A stretch of DNA of 64,000 nucleotides from Pseudomonadota bacterium (GCA_018242215.1 JAFECG010000022.1:424229-488228); one strand, 5' to 3'. Numbered from the stretch's first letter, positions 53,259 to 62,523 are shown. Made by a program: numbers and translations. Notes: a model not told the origin generated them from the sequence alone.

Positions 53259-55145
53259 ATGACGACAAATTCTTATCGTTCTTCGCTGGATGTTGCCGCA
53301 ATCGGCAATGGCCGTGTTGCTGCGCTCATCGAGCAGCGCGGACGCATTGTTTGGTGGTGCTTTCCACGTCTCGATGGTGACCCGGTCTTCTGTCGGCTGC
53401 TTGCCGGCGATGAAGAGAAGGGCTTCTGCGACGTCGTTCTCGAAGGCCAAGTCTCGGCGACGTCTTATTATATTCGCAACACCTGCATTCTCGAGACGAT
53501 CCTGGTCTCGAAGAGCGGTGCGGCCGTGAAAATAACGGATTTCGCGCCGCGGTTCTGGCACTACGATCGCTCATTCCATCCGACCCAGCTCATTCGCCGG
53601 ATCGAGCCTCTGAGGGGCCTGCCGCGCATCTCAGTGCGCGTCCGACCGACGCACAGCTACGGGCAGGTTGCCGCGAGCGCGACGCACGGATCGAACCATG
53701 TCCGCTATATCTGCGGCTCGACCGCCGTCCGCGTCACGACAGACCTTGCGGTTTCCTATGTCGTGCATGAGACGCCGTTTGCACTGAGGCATCCGACGAC
53801 GCTCGTCATCGGCCCCGACGAACCGATCGAAAGCTCGGTCGATTCCATGTCGCGAGAATTCCTTGAGCGCACGCGTGATTTTTGGGTGGGATGGGTCCGC
53901 GGACTTGCCGTCAGCTACGAATGGCAGCCCGAGATTATCCGCGCCGCCATTTCGCTCAAGCTCTGCACTTACGAGGAAACCGGCGCGATCACAGCGGCGT
54001 TGACGACGTCGATTCCTGAAGCGCCGAATACACCACGCACCTGGGATTATCGGTTCTGCTGGCTCCGCGATGCCTATTTCGTCATCCGCGCGCTCAACCG
54101 ACTTGGCGCGACACAGTCGATGGAGAATTATCTCGACTACATTACGACAATCGTCGCGGACGCCAAAAATCCACTGAAGCCCGTATATGGAATCGTTCAT
54201 AACGACACGTTAGCGGAGCAGATTGCGCCGAACCTGAAGGGCTTCCAAGGCATGGGGCCAGTCCGCCTGGGCAATCTGGCGTCCGACCAATTGCAGCATG
54301 ACGCCTATGGCAGCGTCATTCTCGGCGCTACGCAGATGTTCATCGATCAGCGCTTACCACGCATGGGCGATGCCAGCCTGTTCCGCGAACTGGAACTGCT
54401 GGGAGAGCAGGCTCAGCGTCTTTATCTCGAGCCCGATGCAGGCATCTGGGAGTACCGTGGCCGGTTGCGCATCCATACCCATTCGGCGACGATGTGCTGG
54501 GTCGCTTGTGACCGGCTGGCTCGTATCGCGAAGCTTCTGGGTCAATCGGAGCGGTCCGCCTACTGGGCGAATGCGGCCGAGCGGATCCGCGAGGAAATCC
54601 TCGCGCGGGCATGGAGCGAAAAGCGCGGCTCGTTCACCGGCGCGTTTGACAATCACGAACTCGACGCCAGCGTTCTCTTGCTGGCCGATCTCGGGCTTCT
54701 GCCTCCGGACGACCCACGGTTCGTCAAAACCTGCAACACGATCGGCCGCGAGTTGATGCGCAATGGATCGATGATGCGTTACGCCGCCGAGGACGATTTC
54801 GGACTGCCGGAATCGGCATTTCTCGCCTGCCAATTCTGGTACATCGATGCGCTTGCATCGATCGGGCGCGCAGACGAGGCGCGAGAGCTATTCAATGAGC
54901 TTCTAAACAAGCGCAATTCCTTCGGCATGCTCAGCGAGGACCTGCATCCGGCAACAGGAGAACTGTGGGGCAATCTTCCGCAGACCTATTCGATGGCGGG
55001 GCTCATCAACTCGGGCATGACGCTGTCGCGCAAATGGGAAGATGCATGGACGGGCTCTGCGGCGGCCCACCACGACATCAGGGAAGCAATGGACGGTCCT
55101 GGCGCAGCGCCCGGTTTTCCGCTTGCGGAAGCGGCCCGACGCTGA
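53259..55145 (+). CDS. Glycoside hydrolase family 15 (trehalase/glucoamylase type)
   Basis: A 628-residue GH15 enzyme. The N-terminal beta-sandwich contains SLDVAAIGNGRVAALIEQRG and GRIVWWCFPRLDGDPVFC. The (alpha/alpha)6 barrel has TWDYRFCWLRDAYFVIRALN. Catalytic acid and base candidates are the Glu residues in DAGIWEYRG and in LHPATGELWGN. GH15 members next to trehalose genes often hydrolyse trehalose, others maltodextrins. The location 1.4 kb before otsA favours trehalose. ATG at 53259 starts MTTNSYRSSLDVAAIGNGRV. It converges on the membrane kinase gene with a 15-base gap. Confidence 0.9.
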   Translation: MTTNSYRSSLDVAAIGNGRVAALIEQRGRIVWWCFPRLDGDPVFCRLLAGDEEKGFCDVVLEGQVSATSYYIRNTCILETILVSKSGAAVKITDFAPRFWHYDRSFHPTQLIRRIEPLRGLPRISVRVRPTHSYGQVAASATHGSNHVRYICGSTAVRVTTDLAVSYVVHETPFALRHPTTLVIGPDEPIESSVDSMSREFLERTRDFWVGWVRGLAVSYEWQPEIIRAAISLKLCTYEETGAITAALTTSIPEAPNTPRTWDYRFCWLRDAYFVIRALNRLGATQSMENYLDYITTIVADAKNPLKPVYGIVHNDTLAEQIAPNLKGFQGMGPVRLGNLASDQLQHDAYGSVILGATQMFIDQRLPRMGDASLFRELELLGEQAQRLYLEPDAGIWEYRGRLRIHTHSATMCWVACDRLARIAKLLGQSERSAYWANAAERIREEILARAWSEKRGSFTGAFDNHELDASVLLLADLGLLPPDDPRFVKTCNTIGRELMRNGSMMRYAAEDDFGLPESAFLACQFWYIDALASIGRADEARELFNELLNKRNSFGMLSEDLHPATGELWGNLPQTYSMAGLINSGMTLSRKWEDAWTGSAAAHHDIREAMDGPGAAPGFPLAEAARR

Positions 55146-55160
55146 GCGAACCTGCCGGTC

Positions 55161-56222
55161 TCAACGGATCGACCGTGCACGTCCGCGCGTGCGCCGTGTC
55201 GTCGCCTGTTTCAGAACCGCAACGATACGGCACCGGACACCGTCTTCGGTGAAGGCTCTTTCTACCTGAGCGGTTGGAAAGCCACTGTCGATCAAAGTGG
55301 TTCCGAGGCCGCGCCGCTCGGGCATGGTGACGATCGGTCCGCCGTGCTCGCTCCACAGGAGCTCGAAACGGAAATCGTCATTCTCGAGAAGAGCCAGCGT
55401 CCACACCACGCTCACCGTGCCGCGTTCATTGGACCACGCGCCATATTTTATCGCGTTCGTTCCGAGTTCGTGCAACGTCAACGCCAATGCGCTTGCGATG
55501 TCGCCGGGAATGATGGTGTCGGGTCCGCGTAGATCCAAACGCAAGGAGCCGGGCGGCACTAGTGGTTTCAAGGTCTCCGCAATGAGTTCTTTCAGCGACG
55601 CTCCGACGAAACTGCGTGTTGCGACCAAATCCATGGCGTTACCCATCGCGGACAGACGGCCAGCCAGCACGGCGGCAAAAGTGTCGACGTCTCGCGTATA
55701 GCGCGCGGATTGGCTGATGAGTCCGGCAATCACCGCGAACGTGTTTTTGAGGCGATGGCGAAGCTCGACGTTGAGTTGCTCGAGTTGCAGCTCTCCCAGC
55801 GCGCTGTCCTGCAGAAGGGCCTCGTTACGGGCGCGTTCATTCAATAAGCCTTCAACCTTCCCGTTGAGAAGCTGGACTACGGCAACGATCAGGAGTGAAA
55901 ACACCGCAAAGCTCGCCAGCGCCACGATCGTGCCGCTGGTAATCGGGAACCAACCCGGCCCCGGCAGATAATAATACCAGCTGAACAGAAACGACGCCGC
56001 GACCACCAAAAGTCCTGGGCCGGTACCTGCCATTAGCGACGTAAGCAGGACGGCGACAAAAAAGGTCAGAAAGGGTGTGGAATTTTGAAGCCACGCCGAA
56101 AGCGCCATTCGCGCCAAGGCGGCGACGGCAAAGATCGCAATCCCGATGGGGTATGCGTACCGCGGCTTGCGCCGCAGTCGCGGAAAGACTCGCTCGATCA
56201 GGTTGTCGACGAGCTGAACCAT
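55161..56222 (-). CDS. Membrane HWE/HisKA_2 histidine kinase with DUF4118-like sensor
   Basis: About 353 residues. Three or four membrane spans (about 25-135) resemble the DUF4118 (KdpD-like) module, including TPFLTFFVAVLLTSLMAGTG and GPGLLVVAASFLFSWYYYLP. A linker helix leads to the kinase core ELRHRLKNTFAVIAGLISQS, whose His is the phospho-acceptor, and the ATPase motif LTLHELGTNAIKYGAWSN. A receiver is absent, so it should phosphorylate a separate regulator. PhyR is a plausible partner. The start is uncertain: the frame is open for another 34 codons upstream. It is divergent from otsA. Confidence 0.87.
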   Translation of the reverse strand: MVQLVDNLIERVFPRLRRKPRYAYPIGIAIFAVAALARMALSAWLQNSTPFLTFFVAVLLTSLMAGTGPGLLVVAASFLFSWYYYLPGPGWFPITSGTIVALASFAVFSLLIVAVVQLLNGKVEGLLNERARNEALLQDSALGELQLEQLNVELRHRLKNTFAVIAGLISQSARYTRDVDTFAAVLAGRLSAMGNAMDLVATRSFVGASLKELIAETLKPLVPPGSLRLDLRGPDTIIPGDIASALALTLHELGTNAIKYGAWSNERGTVSVVWTLALLENDDFRFELLWSEHGGPIVTMPERRGLGTTLIDSGFPTAQVERAFTEDGVRCRIVAVLKQATTRRTRGRARSIR

Positions 56223-56441
56223 TCGTCTCACGAACGGCCCGGGCCTCCATCTAGCATTTCGGGTAAGCGGAATTGCAACCGCTGTGACCCCCCATTTATC
56301 GGGCTTTGCGATAGCACAAATCAAGGAGCTGCGCGAGGATCGGCTGCGACCTTCCGACTTGCCGGGGCCACCACCGCTGCGCGTACCACCGGGCTGTCAT
56401 TAGGCCATAACGCGAACATCTGCGGAACCTATTAAGCGCAA
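56223..56441. other. Divergent spacer between the membrane kinase and otsA
   Basis: About 220 bases of the 309-base gap to otsA; the rest carries the otsA promoter. No gene is recognised. A second GGAAC at 56424 lacks a properly spaced -10 element. Confidence 0.4.
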
Positions 56442-56466
56442 GGAACCTCAAGACCTCTCGGCGGTT
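56442..56466 (+). promoter_or_regulatory. EcfG-type promoter for otsA
   Basis: GGAAC (56442-56446), 16-base spacer, GGTT (56463-56466): a good match to the EcfG consensus, where the -10 tolerates G or C first. It lies 66 bases before the otsA start and places trehalose synthesis under the general stress response, as known in related bacteria. Confidence 0.75.
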
Positions 56467-56531
56467 GTAACAATTGTTATGTTGCGTGAGGGCAGCATTT
56501 ATCAAGGATACACCGGGTGGAAGGAGGTCTC

Positions 56532-58013
56532 TTGGCCAGACTTGTCATGGTCTCGAACCGCGTCGTTGACTTCAATGCTGCGCAGCAGGCCGGCGGCGTC
56601 AGTGTTGCGATTTACAATACTCTCGCACGTCAAAGCGGCTTCTGGTTCGGATGGGATGGACAAATCGAGGATACGGACCCGTCGCAACTCTCACCCAAGA
56701 GCGCGGCTGTCGGCGAGCATGTAACCGTAACGGAACCCCTGACGCCCGCGGACTACAACGATTATTACCTCGGCTACTCGAATTCCGTTCTCTGGCCGGT
56801 CTTCCACAATCGTCTCGATCTCGCTCAGTTCGAGGCCGGGTATTACGATAGCTACGTGGCGGTCAATACGCGGTTTGCCCGGCACCTTGCGCCGCTTATC
56901 CAGCCCGACGACGTCATATGGGTGCACGACTATCACCTTCTTCCCATGGCTCTGGAGCTGCGCCGGCTCGGAATTGAAAATCCGATCGGATATTTTCTGC
57001 ATATTCCCGTTGGACCGGCGCAAGCTCTGCTTGCGATACCCGAAAACAAGGAAATTGCTCGCGCGCTCGGAGCTTACGATCTCATCGGGCTGCAAACGCA
57101 GTCGGACGTGCGTAATCTCATAGATTTCCTGCAGCAGAGCGTTTCCGGGCGACTGCTGCCGTCGGGGCGAATTCGTGTGTTTGACGCCGAGCTCGACATC
57201 GGCTGTTTTTCGGTCGGCATTGATTCTCATGACTTCGCATTCGGGCCGGGAGAAGCAGAGGCTCTAGCGGAAACTTTCAGCTCCGACATCAATCGTATCA
57301 TCGGCATCGACCGATTGGATTACACGAAAGGCCTGCCGCAGAAATTCAAATCGTACGGGAAGTTTCTCGAAGAATATCCCGAATATCGCCGACGGATTGT
57401 GCTGTCGCAATTTGCTCCTCCGACGCGCGAGAGCGTCGAAGCCTATGCCGACATCAAAGCTGAGCTCGAGTCTCTTGCGGGCTCAATCAACGGTCGCTTC
57501 GGTGAGCTGGATTGGGTTCCGATCAACTACATCCACCGAACCATTCCGCGCAGCGAGTTGCGCGACATCTATCGCACGTCGCGCGTCGGTCTGGTGACGC
57601 CTCTGATGGACGGGATGAACCTGGTCGCGAAAGAATATATCGCTTCCCAGGATCCGAAGAATCCGGGCGTTCTTATCCTCTCGAAGTTTGCAGGCGCTGC
57701 TGCGCAGCTTTCGGATGCTGTCCTCGTCAATCCCTATGATCTCAATGATATCGTACAGGGCCTGCGCATCGCGCTCGAGATGCCGCTGGACGAGCGCCGC
57801 GCCCGACAGGAAAAGCTCGTCAAAATCGTTCGCGCAAAAGACTCGAACGAATGGAGCCGCAGTTATTTTTCCGCGCTCGTGAAGGCCGGGCAACGCCGCC
57901 TCGGCCGATCATTCAAATCGTCGCCCGAGATGGGACGTGCGCTCGAACGCTTACAAGTTGCAGCTAAAAAAAACATTCGTGAAAGTCAGCTGACGGCAAA
58001 TGCGGGGACATAA
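56532..58013 (+). CDS. otsA: Trehalose-6-phosphate synthase (TTG start)
   Basis: OtsA transfers glucose from UDP-glucose to glucose-6-phosphate. The product is about 493 residues, GT20 family. Landmarks are RLVMVSNRV, the glucose-6-phosphate site VWVHDYHLLPMALELRRLG, IGIDRLDYTKGLPQKFKSYG, and GLVTPLMDGMNLVAKEYIA with the donor Glu. A near-perfect AAGGAGGT at 56521-56528 points to TTG at 56532; GTG at 56517 lies before it, and ATG at 56547 is too far away. Its stop overlaps the next start by one base (TAATG). It is the first gene of a four-gene operon. Confidence 0.95.
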   Translation: MARLVMVSNRVVDFNAAQQAGGVSVAIYNTLARQSGFWFGWDGQIEDTDPSQLSPKSAAVGEHVTVTEPLTPADYNDYYLGYSNSVLWPVFHNRLDLAQFEAGYYDSYVAVNTRFARHLAPLIQPDDVIWVHDYHLLPMALELRRLGIENPIGYFLHIPVGPAQALLAIPENKEIARALGAYDLIGLQTQSDVRNLIDFLQQSVSGRLLPSGRIRVFDAELDIGCFSVGIDSHDFAFGPGEAEALAETFSSDINRIIGIDRLDYTKGLPQKFKSYGKFLEEYPEYRRRIVLSQFAPPTRESVEAYADIKAELESLAGSINGRFGELDWVPINYIHRTIPRSELRDIYRTSRVGLVTPLMDGMNLVAKEYIASQDPKNPGVLILSKFAGAAAQLSDAVLVNPYDLNDIVQGLRIALEMPLDERRARQEKLVKIVRAKDSNEWSRSYFSALVKAGQRRLGRSFKSSPEMGRALERLQVAAKKNIRESQLTANAGT

Positions 58014-58819
58014 TGCCGGTTTCAACAAACAAAAAAAGCATATCACCCTCCGATGAAGCCATCGCGAATCCCAACATTCTCTGCGTGGATATCGGTGGTA
58101 CGCTGATAAAAGCGGCGACGATCAACGCCGGCGGGACACTGATCTCCGATTTCATCACGACGCAAACGCCGAAGCCTGCAACACCGGAGGCCGTCGTCGA
58201 TTTGATCGCCGACGTTGTGAAGACGTTACCGGCGTTCGGGCGTGTATCCGTCGGATTTCCGGGTGTTGTCGGACCACACCACGTCAAGACTGCCCCCAAC
58301 CTCGGCACGTCGCGCTGGAGCGGATTTGATCTGGGCACCGCTCTCGACGAGAGATTGCATGCGCCAGTGCGCATTCTGAATGATGCGATCGTCTATGGGC
58401 TGGGCATCGCCAAAGGTCCTGGGCGCGAATGCGTATTGACGTTTGGCACGGGCATGGGTTGTGCTCTGTTCGTCGACGGGACGACCTTTTTTGGACTTGA
58501 GCTCGGTCAGCATTCTGCGTTCGGTGACTGCAATTACGATCAGTACATCGGCCACGCCGCCTATCTTGAGCTTGGCTTGCAAGCCTGGAACGAGCGGGCG
58601 AAGCGCGTGCTCGAGTCTGTTCACGCATTGACGAATGTCGATCGCCTCTACATCGGCGGCGGCAATTCGCGGCGGCTGAGCTTCAATCTTCCTCCGTGGG
58701 CCAGCGTGGTTCCACCATCGACTGGAATCTCGGGTGGTGCGCGATTATGGCGGCCGGAAATGGATCAATGGTTCGCGGAGACCACGGACCGGATCGGAGC
58801 AGCGACGGAGCAGCGATGA
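58013..58819 (+). CDS. ROK-family sugar kinase, polyphosphate-glucokinase-like
   Basis: A 268-residue kinase. The phosphate loop NILCVDIGGTLIKAATI and the second phosphate motif VLTFGTGMGCALFVDG are clear. The sugar-site ILNDAIVYGLG aligns with the ROK catalytic Asp. The zinc CxCGxxGC motif of typical ROK proteins is absent, as in polyphosphate glucokinases. It overlaps both neighbours (TAATG with otsA, ATGA with the PfkB gene). Supplying glucose-6-phosphate from the glucose freed by trehalose hydrolysis is the likely role, which would close a loop with OtsA and the GH15 enzyme. Confidence 0.85.
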   Translation: MPVSTNKKSISPSDEAIANPNILCVDIGGTLIKAATINAGGTLISDFITTQTPKPATPEAVVDLIADVVKTLPAFGRVSVGFPGVVGPHHVKTAPNLGTSRWSGFDLGTALDERLHAPVRILNDAIVYGLGIAKGPGRECVLTFGTGMGCALFVDGTTFFGLELGQHSAFGDCNYDQYIGHAAYLELGLQAWNERAKRVLESVHALTNVDRLYIGGGNSRRLSFNLPPWASVVPPSTGISGGARLWRPEMDQWFAETTDRIGAATEQR

Positions 58820-59910
58820 ACGTTCTCACCATTGGTGGCGCAATGGTTGATACGATCGTGACGATCGCGAGCGACAAGATCGAACAGATCAAGATGCGCA
58901 ATGCCGACAGCTCGTTCCTGCTTCTCGAAGAGGGCCAAAAAACGGAAGCGGAGCAGATCGCATCGAGCGGCGGCGGTGGCGCCTTGAATTCGGCCGTCAC
59001 GGCGGCGCGCCTTGGTCATGCGACCTCCATCATTGCCAAGGTTGGGCGAGACGACAAAGCTGAGACCATCCTTACTCTGTTGCGCGGAGAAGGCGTCGAT
59101 GTTTCCTGGCTGGCCGTTGACGAGCACGAGCCGACGGGCGCCTCGGTCATTATTTCTTCGCATGAACGCAATGCCGCCGTCTTCACATATCGCGGCGCCA
59201 ACACGTGCCTTCACCCGGAGGATTTTCCCGCCGAGGCTTTCGCCGGGCGCAATCTGGTGTACGTCGCCAATCTCAGCAACGAGTCTGCCGATTGCTATCC
59301 CCTCGTCGTCGAACGAGCGAAATCCGCTGGCGCAATGCTGGCTGTCAATCCAGGAATTCGCCAACTCACGGCGCGCTTCAGTGATTTCTGGGAAAGCCTT
59401 GCAAAAATAGACATCCTCTGCGTGAACCGTGCGGAAGCGCAAACACTGATGCCTCATCTGCTCCAGGCATTCGGCGACGGCGGCGCGCCGTTGATCCTGA
59501 GCAGCGATGAGCCGGTCCCGCCGCTTGCCAAACGCGGTCTCAGAAGCGGCGGATATGAGATGACGGTCGTCAAATTCCTAGGGGCGCTCATCGAACTCGG
59601 TGTGGGCGTCGTCGTTTTGACTGACGGCGCAAATGGCGCATTCATTGCAAAAAGGCAGGAGCTCTTTTACCGCGCGGCGCAGCATGTCGTCGCAGCCGCA
59701 ACAACCGGCGCGGGAGATGCGTTCTCTGCCACGTTCGCATGCTATCTCGCGGATACGAATGATGCGGCCAGAGCGCTCAGCGCCGCGTCGATCAATGCCG
59801 CGAGTGTCGTGAAGTTTATCGACACTCAAACGGGGCTTTTGAATCGACCCGCGCTGGAAAAGGAGCTGGAGGACGCCAGTGAGGCGCCGCTTTTGAGCTT
59901 CTCGATTTGA
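58816..59910 (+). CDS. PfkB-family carbohydrate kinase
   Basis: A 364-residue ribokinase-fold kinase, longer than the ~310-residue average. The N-terminal signature region is SSGGGGALNSAVTAARLG; the catalytic motif is AATTGAGDAFSATFACYL with Asp as base. An insertion (about 215-250, LLQAFGDGGAPLILSSDEPV region) accounts for the extra length. The substrate is unknown: fructose, adenosine or another sugar is possible. It is overlapped by the ROK kinase gene (ATGA) and followed by otsB after 13 bases, so it belongs firmly to the trehalose operon. Confidence 0.87.
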   Translation: MNVLTIGGAMVDTIVTIASDKIEQIKMRNADSSFLLLEEGQKTEAEQIASSGGGGALNSAVTAARLGHATSIIAKVGRDDKAETILTLLRGEGVDVSWLAVDEHEPTGASVIISSHERNAAVFTYRGANTCLHPEDFPAEAFAGRNLVYVANLSNESADCYPLVVERAKSAGAMLAVNPGIRQLTARFSDFWESLAKIDILCVNRAEAQTLMPHLLQAFGDGGAPLILSSDEPVPPLAKRGLRSGGYEMTVVKFLGALIELGVGVVVLTDGANGAFIAKRQELFYRAAQHVVAAATTGAGDAFSATFACYLADTNDAARALSAASINAASVVKFIDTQTGLLNRPALEKELEDASEAPLLSFSI

Positions 59911-59923
59911 AAGAGGAATTTTG

Positions 59924-60745
59924 ATGCAGCGTCTCAAGGAAGGCTCCCCCGGGGCCGCAACAGCATTGTCACCCAGGGAGCATGCGGCTGCATCGCGAGC
60001 AAACGTCGAGCGTCTGTTTGCCGAGGAAAACCCTGTCGCTCTGTTCCTCGACATAGACGGAACACTTCTCGACGTCGCGTTGACGCCATCAACCGTTCAC
60101 GTCCCTTCCGTCTTGCCTTCAATTCTCGATGCTCTTGCGGCGCGGCTTTCAGGCGCCCTCGCCATCATCACGGGACGCCAGCTGGAGGAAGCCGACCGCC
60201 TTCTTCAGCCCTCGAAATTCGTCGGAGCGGGTGTTCATGGCGCACAAATGCGATTGTCAGCTCATGGTCGCATCGAACACCTCACGCCGAGCTTCGATGC
60301 GTCTCTGATTGCCGATATCCATGACATCGTGGATGCACTGCCGGGCGTGGTATTCGAAGATAAAGGCAGCGGGATTGCGCTCCATTACCGATTGGCGCCG
60401 GAACTTGAACAGCCGCTTCATCTCATGCTCGAAGATCTTGTCGCGAAGCACCGCAATGAGTTCATGATTTGCGGAGGGCGCAAAGTCGTCGAGATTCTTC
60501 CGGTTGGATTTTCGAAGGGCCGCGCTCTTCGCAAGCTTGCATCGCTACCGCAGTTTGCCAACAGAACGCCCGTGATGGTGGGCGATGACGTTTCCGATGT
60601 CGACGCCTTCCGTGCCGCGGAAAACCTCAGCGGATTCGGACTGAAGGTTGCGGGCGAAAACTTCTCTCCGGAAGAATCGTCCTTTCAGGGACCGGCCGAG
60701 GTTCTGGACTGGCTTCAGAGCCTATCGTCACCGCGCAGCCGCTAA
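59924..60745 (+). CDS. otsB: Trehalose-6-phosphate phosphatase
   Basis: OtsB dephosphorylates trehalose-6-phosphate to trehalose. The 273-residue HAD-IIB enzyme has ALFLDIDGTLLDVALTPSTV (nucleophile Asp), AIITGRQLEEADRLL, the cap-domain GAGVHGAQMRL, VVEILPVGFSKGRAL and VMVGDDVSDVDAF. AGAGGAA precedes the ATG at 59924. It closes the operon begun by otsA and converges on the ABC transporter gene with a 2-base gap. Confidence 0.95.
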   Translation: MQRLKEGSPGAATALSPREHAAASRANVERLFAEENPVALFLDIDGTLLDVALTPSTVHVPSVLPSILDALAARLSGALAIITGRQLEEADRLLQPSKFVGAGVHGAQMRLSAHGRIEHLTPSFDASLIADIHDIVDALPGVVFEDKGSGIALHYRLAPELEQPLHLMLEDLVAKHRNEFMICGGRKVVEILPVGFSKGRALRKLASLPQFANRTPVMVGDDVSDVDAFRAAENLSGFGLKVAGENFSPEESSFQGPAEVLDWLQSLSSPRSR

Positions 60746-60747
60746 CT

Positions 60748-62523
60748 CTATATGGCCTCCGCCATCGGCTGCCGTGTTTCGAGGAACTTTGCAAACTGCA
60801 GCTTGAACAGACGATTGTAGGCTCCGCTCGCCGCAATCAGCTGATCGTGCGTTCCGCTTTCGATCACGCGACCACCCTCGATAACGTGGATCAGATCCGC
60901 GTGCAGGATTGTCGATAGGCGATGCGCGATCACGAGTGTCGTTCGTCCTTCCGTCAAGCGGCGCAGCTCACGCTGAATGACATCTTCCGTTTCGCTGTCG
61001 AGGGCCGACGTCGGCTCGTCGAGCAGAATGATCGGAGCGTTCTTGAGATAGGCACGCGCGAGAGCTATGCGCTGCCGCTGCCCTCCGGACACTTGCCCGC
61101 CGAGCTCGCCGACCTGACTCTCGTATCCGCGCGGCAATGACATGATGAATTCGTCAGCGCTTGCTGCCCTGGCTGCGTCGATGCACATTTCATCCGTGGC
61201 GCTCTCGAGACCCGCCCTGATGTTGTCGACAATCGAGCCTTCAAACAGAAACGCGTCCTGGCCGACGACCGAAATATTGCGCCGCAGGGACTGAAGCGAT
61301 ACGTCCATGATCGACTGGCCGTCGATCTCTATGACACCGGAGTCGGGCACGCGAAGACGCTGCAGCAGCGCGAAGACCGTTGATTTTCCGCCGCCGGAAT
61401 GGCCGACGAGTGCCGTCATTTTTCCCGCGGGAACCTTGAGCGTCATCCCTTCGATGACCGGCTTGTTCTGAACGTACCTGAAGGCGACATCGCGGAGCAC
61501 AATGGATCCGCCATTAACCTGCAGATCGGGACGGCCCGGCGGCTCGGCTTCTCGTTCGGGAGTGTCGAGAAGTTCGTACATCATCCGCACGCCTACCGCA
61601 GCCGTCGCAAGCTGGAGCTGAACGCGCGAGAGCCGACGGCCAGGATCGGCGCACATCAGAAGCGCCGTTATAAACGCGAAAAACTGCCCGGGGCTTTCTC
61701 CGTGGTAGAGATTTCGCCAGCCCGCATAGAAGATGACTGCCGCGACCGCGCACCCACCGATCGCCTCCATTAGCGGGTTCACGCCGGCCTGTATCCGCAG
61801 CATCTTATTTGAGAGTCGTTGAACGGCTTCGATGGCGTCGAACATTCGTCCGCGCATTTTCTTCTCGAGCTGAAATGATTTGACCACCTGTGCGCCCTGG
61901 CTCATCTCGCGGGTAACCTGGATGATGCCGGCAAACGAATGCACCTCGCTCTTCGTCGCTTTCTTGATGCGTGCAACCATCTTGCGAGATGACAGCGCCG
62001 CCACCGGACCTCCGATGAGGGCGATGGCCGAAAGAACCGGATCGAGCGTGATCATCGTTATGATGAGCCCGACAATCGTGAAGAGATCTCGGCCGAGATT
62101 AAGCGAAATCAGATTGAGCATTTCGCGGACGGCGTTGGCGTTATACGACATCCGGGTTACGAGATCGCTCGAATTGTGGGTCTGGAAAAAGGCGATATCG
62201 ACCTTGAGCAAATGCTCGAATATTCGTTTTTGCGTATCCGCGACAAGCCGGTTGCCGATGTTGCCAACGATGACTTCCGAGAAGTAGGCCGCGAAGCCCT
62301 TGGCGACAAAGATCGCGACGATGACCAGCGTGATTCCGACCAGCGCGCCCCTATTCTGGTGAACGAAAATGGTGTCGATGACGCTCTTCAAAACGTACGC
62401 GCTGAGCGAGGTCGTGCCGGCGACCAAGAACATGCAGATGATTGCAAGCGTGTATCGCGGTCCGTATTCGCGACCGTTTTCGCGCCAGAGCCGTTTCAAA
62501 AGATCGATTGTCGACGTCGGCAT
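60748..62523 (-). CDS. MsbA-type ABC exporter
   Basis: A 591-residue half-transporter with six membrane spans (about 25-310) and an ATPase domain. Walker A is VGHSGGGKST, the signature VSGGQRQRIALARAYL and Walker B IILLDEPTSALD; the H-loop is VIAHRLST. Similarity in layout is to MsbA/lipid or multidrug exporters. The neighbour 169 bases downstream is an LPS-core-type glycosyltransferase in the same direction, so a lipid A-core or glycolipid substrate is plausible. It is not tied to trehalose genes, which lie on the other strand. Confidence 0.88.
   Translation of the reverse strand: MPTSTIDLLKRLWRENGREYGPRYTLAIICMFLVAGTTSLSAYVLKSVIDTIFVHQNRGALVGITLVIVAIFVAKGFAAYFSEVIVGNIGNRLVADTQKRIFEHLLKVDIAFFQTHNSSDLVTRMSYNANAVREMLNLISLNLGRDLFTIVGLIITMITLDPVLSAIALIGGPVAALSSRKMVARIKKATKSEVHSFAGIIQVTREMSQGAQVVKSFQLEKKMRGRMFDAIEAVQRLSNKMLRIQAGVNPLMEAIGGCAVAAVIFYAGWRNLYHGESPGQFFAFITALLMCADPGRRLSRVQLQLATAAVGVRMMYELLDTPEREAEPPGRPDLQVNGGSIVLRDVAFRYVQNKPVIEGMTLKVPAGKMTALVGHSGGGKSTVFALLQRLRVPDSGVIEIDGQSIMDVSLQSLRRNISVVGQDAFLFEGSIVDNIRAGLESATDEMCIDAARAASADEFIMSLPRGYESQVGELGGQVSGGQRQRIALARAYLKNAPIILLDEPTSALDSETEDVIQRELRRLTEGRTTLVIAHRLSTILHADLIHVIEGGRVIESGTHDQLIAASGAYNRLFKLQFAKFLETRQPMAEAI

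Noticed and set aside
56424-56449. Second GGAAC upstream of otsA as another EcfG promoter
   Set aside because: No CGTT- or GGTT-like element occurs 16-17 bases downstream of it; the motif at 56442 fits instead.
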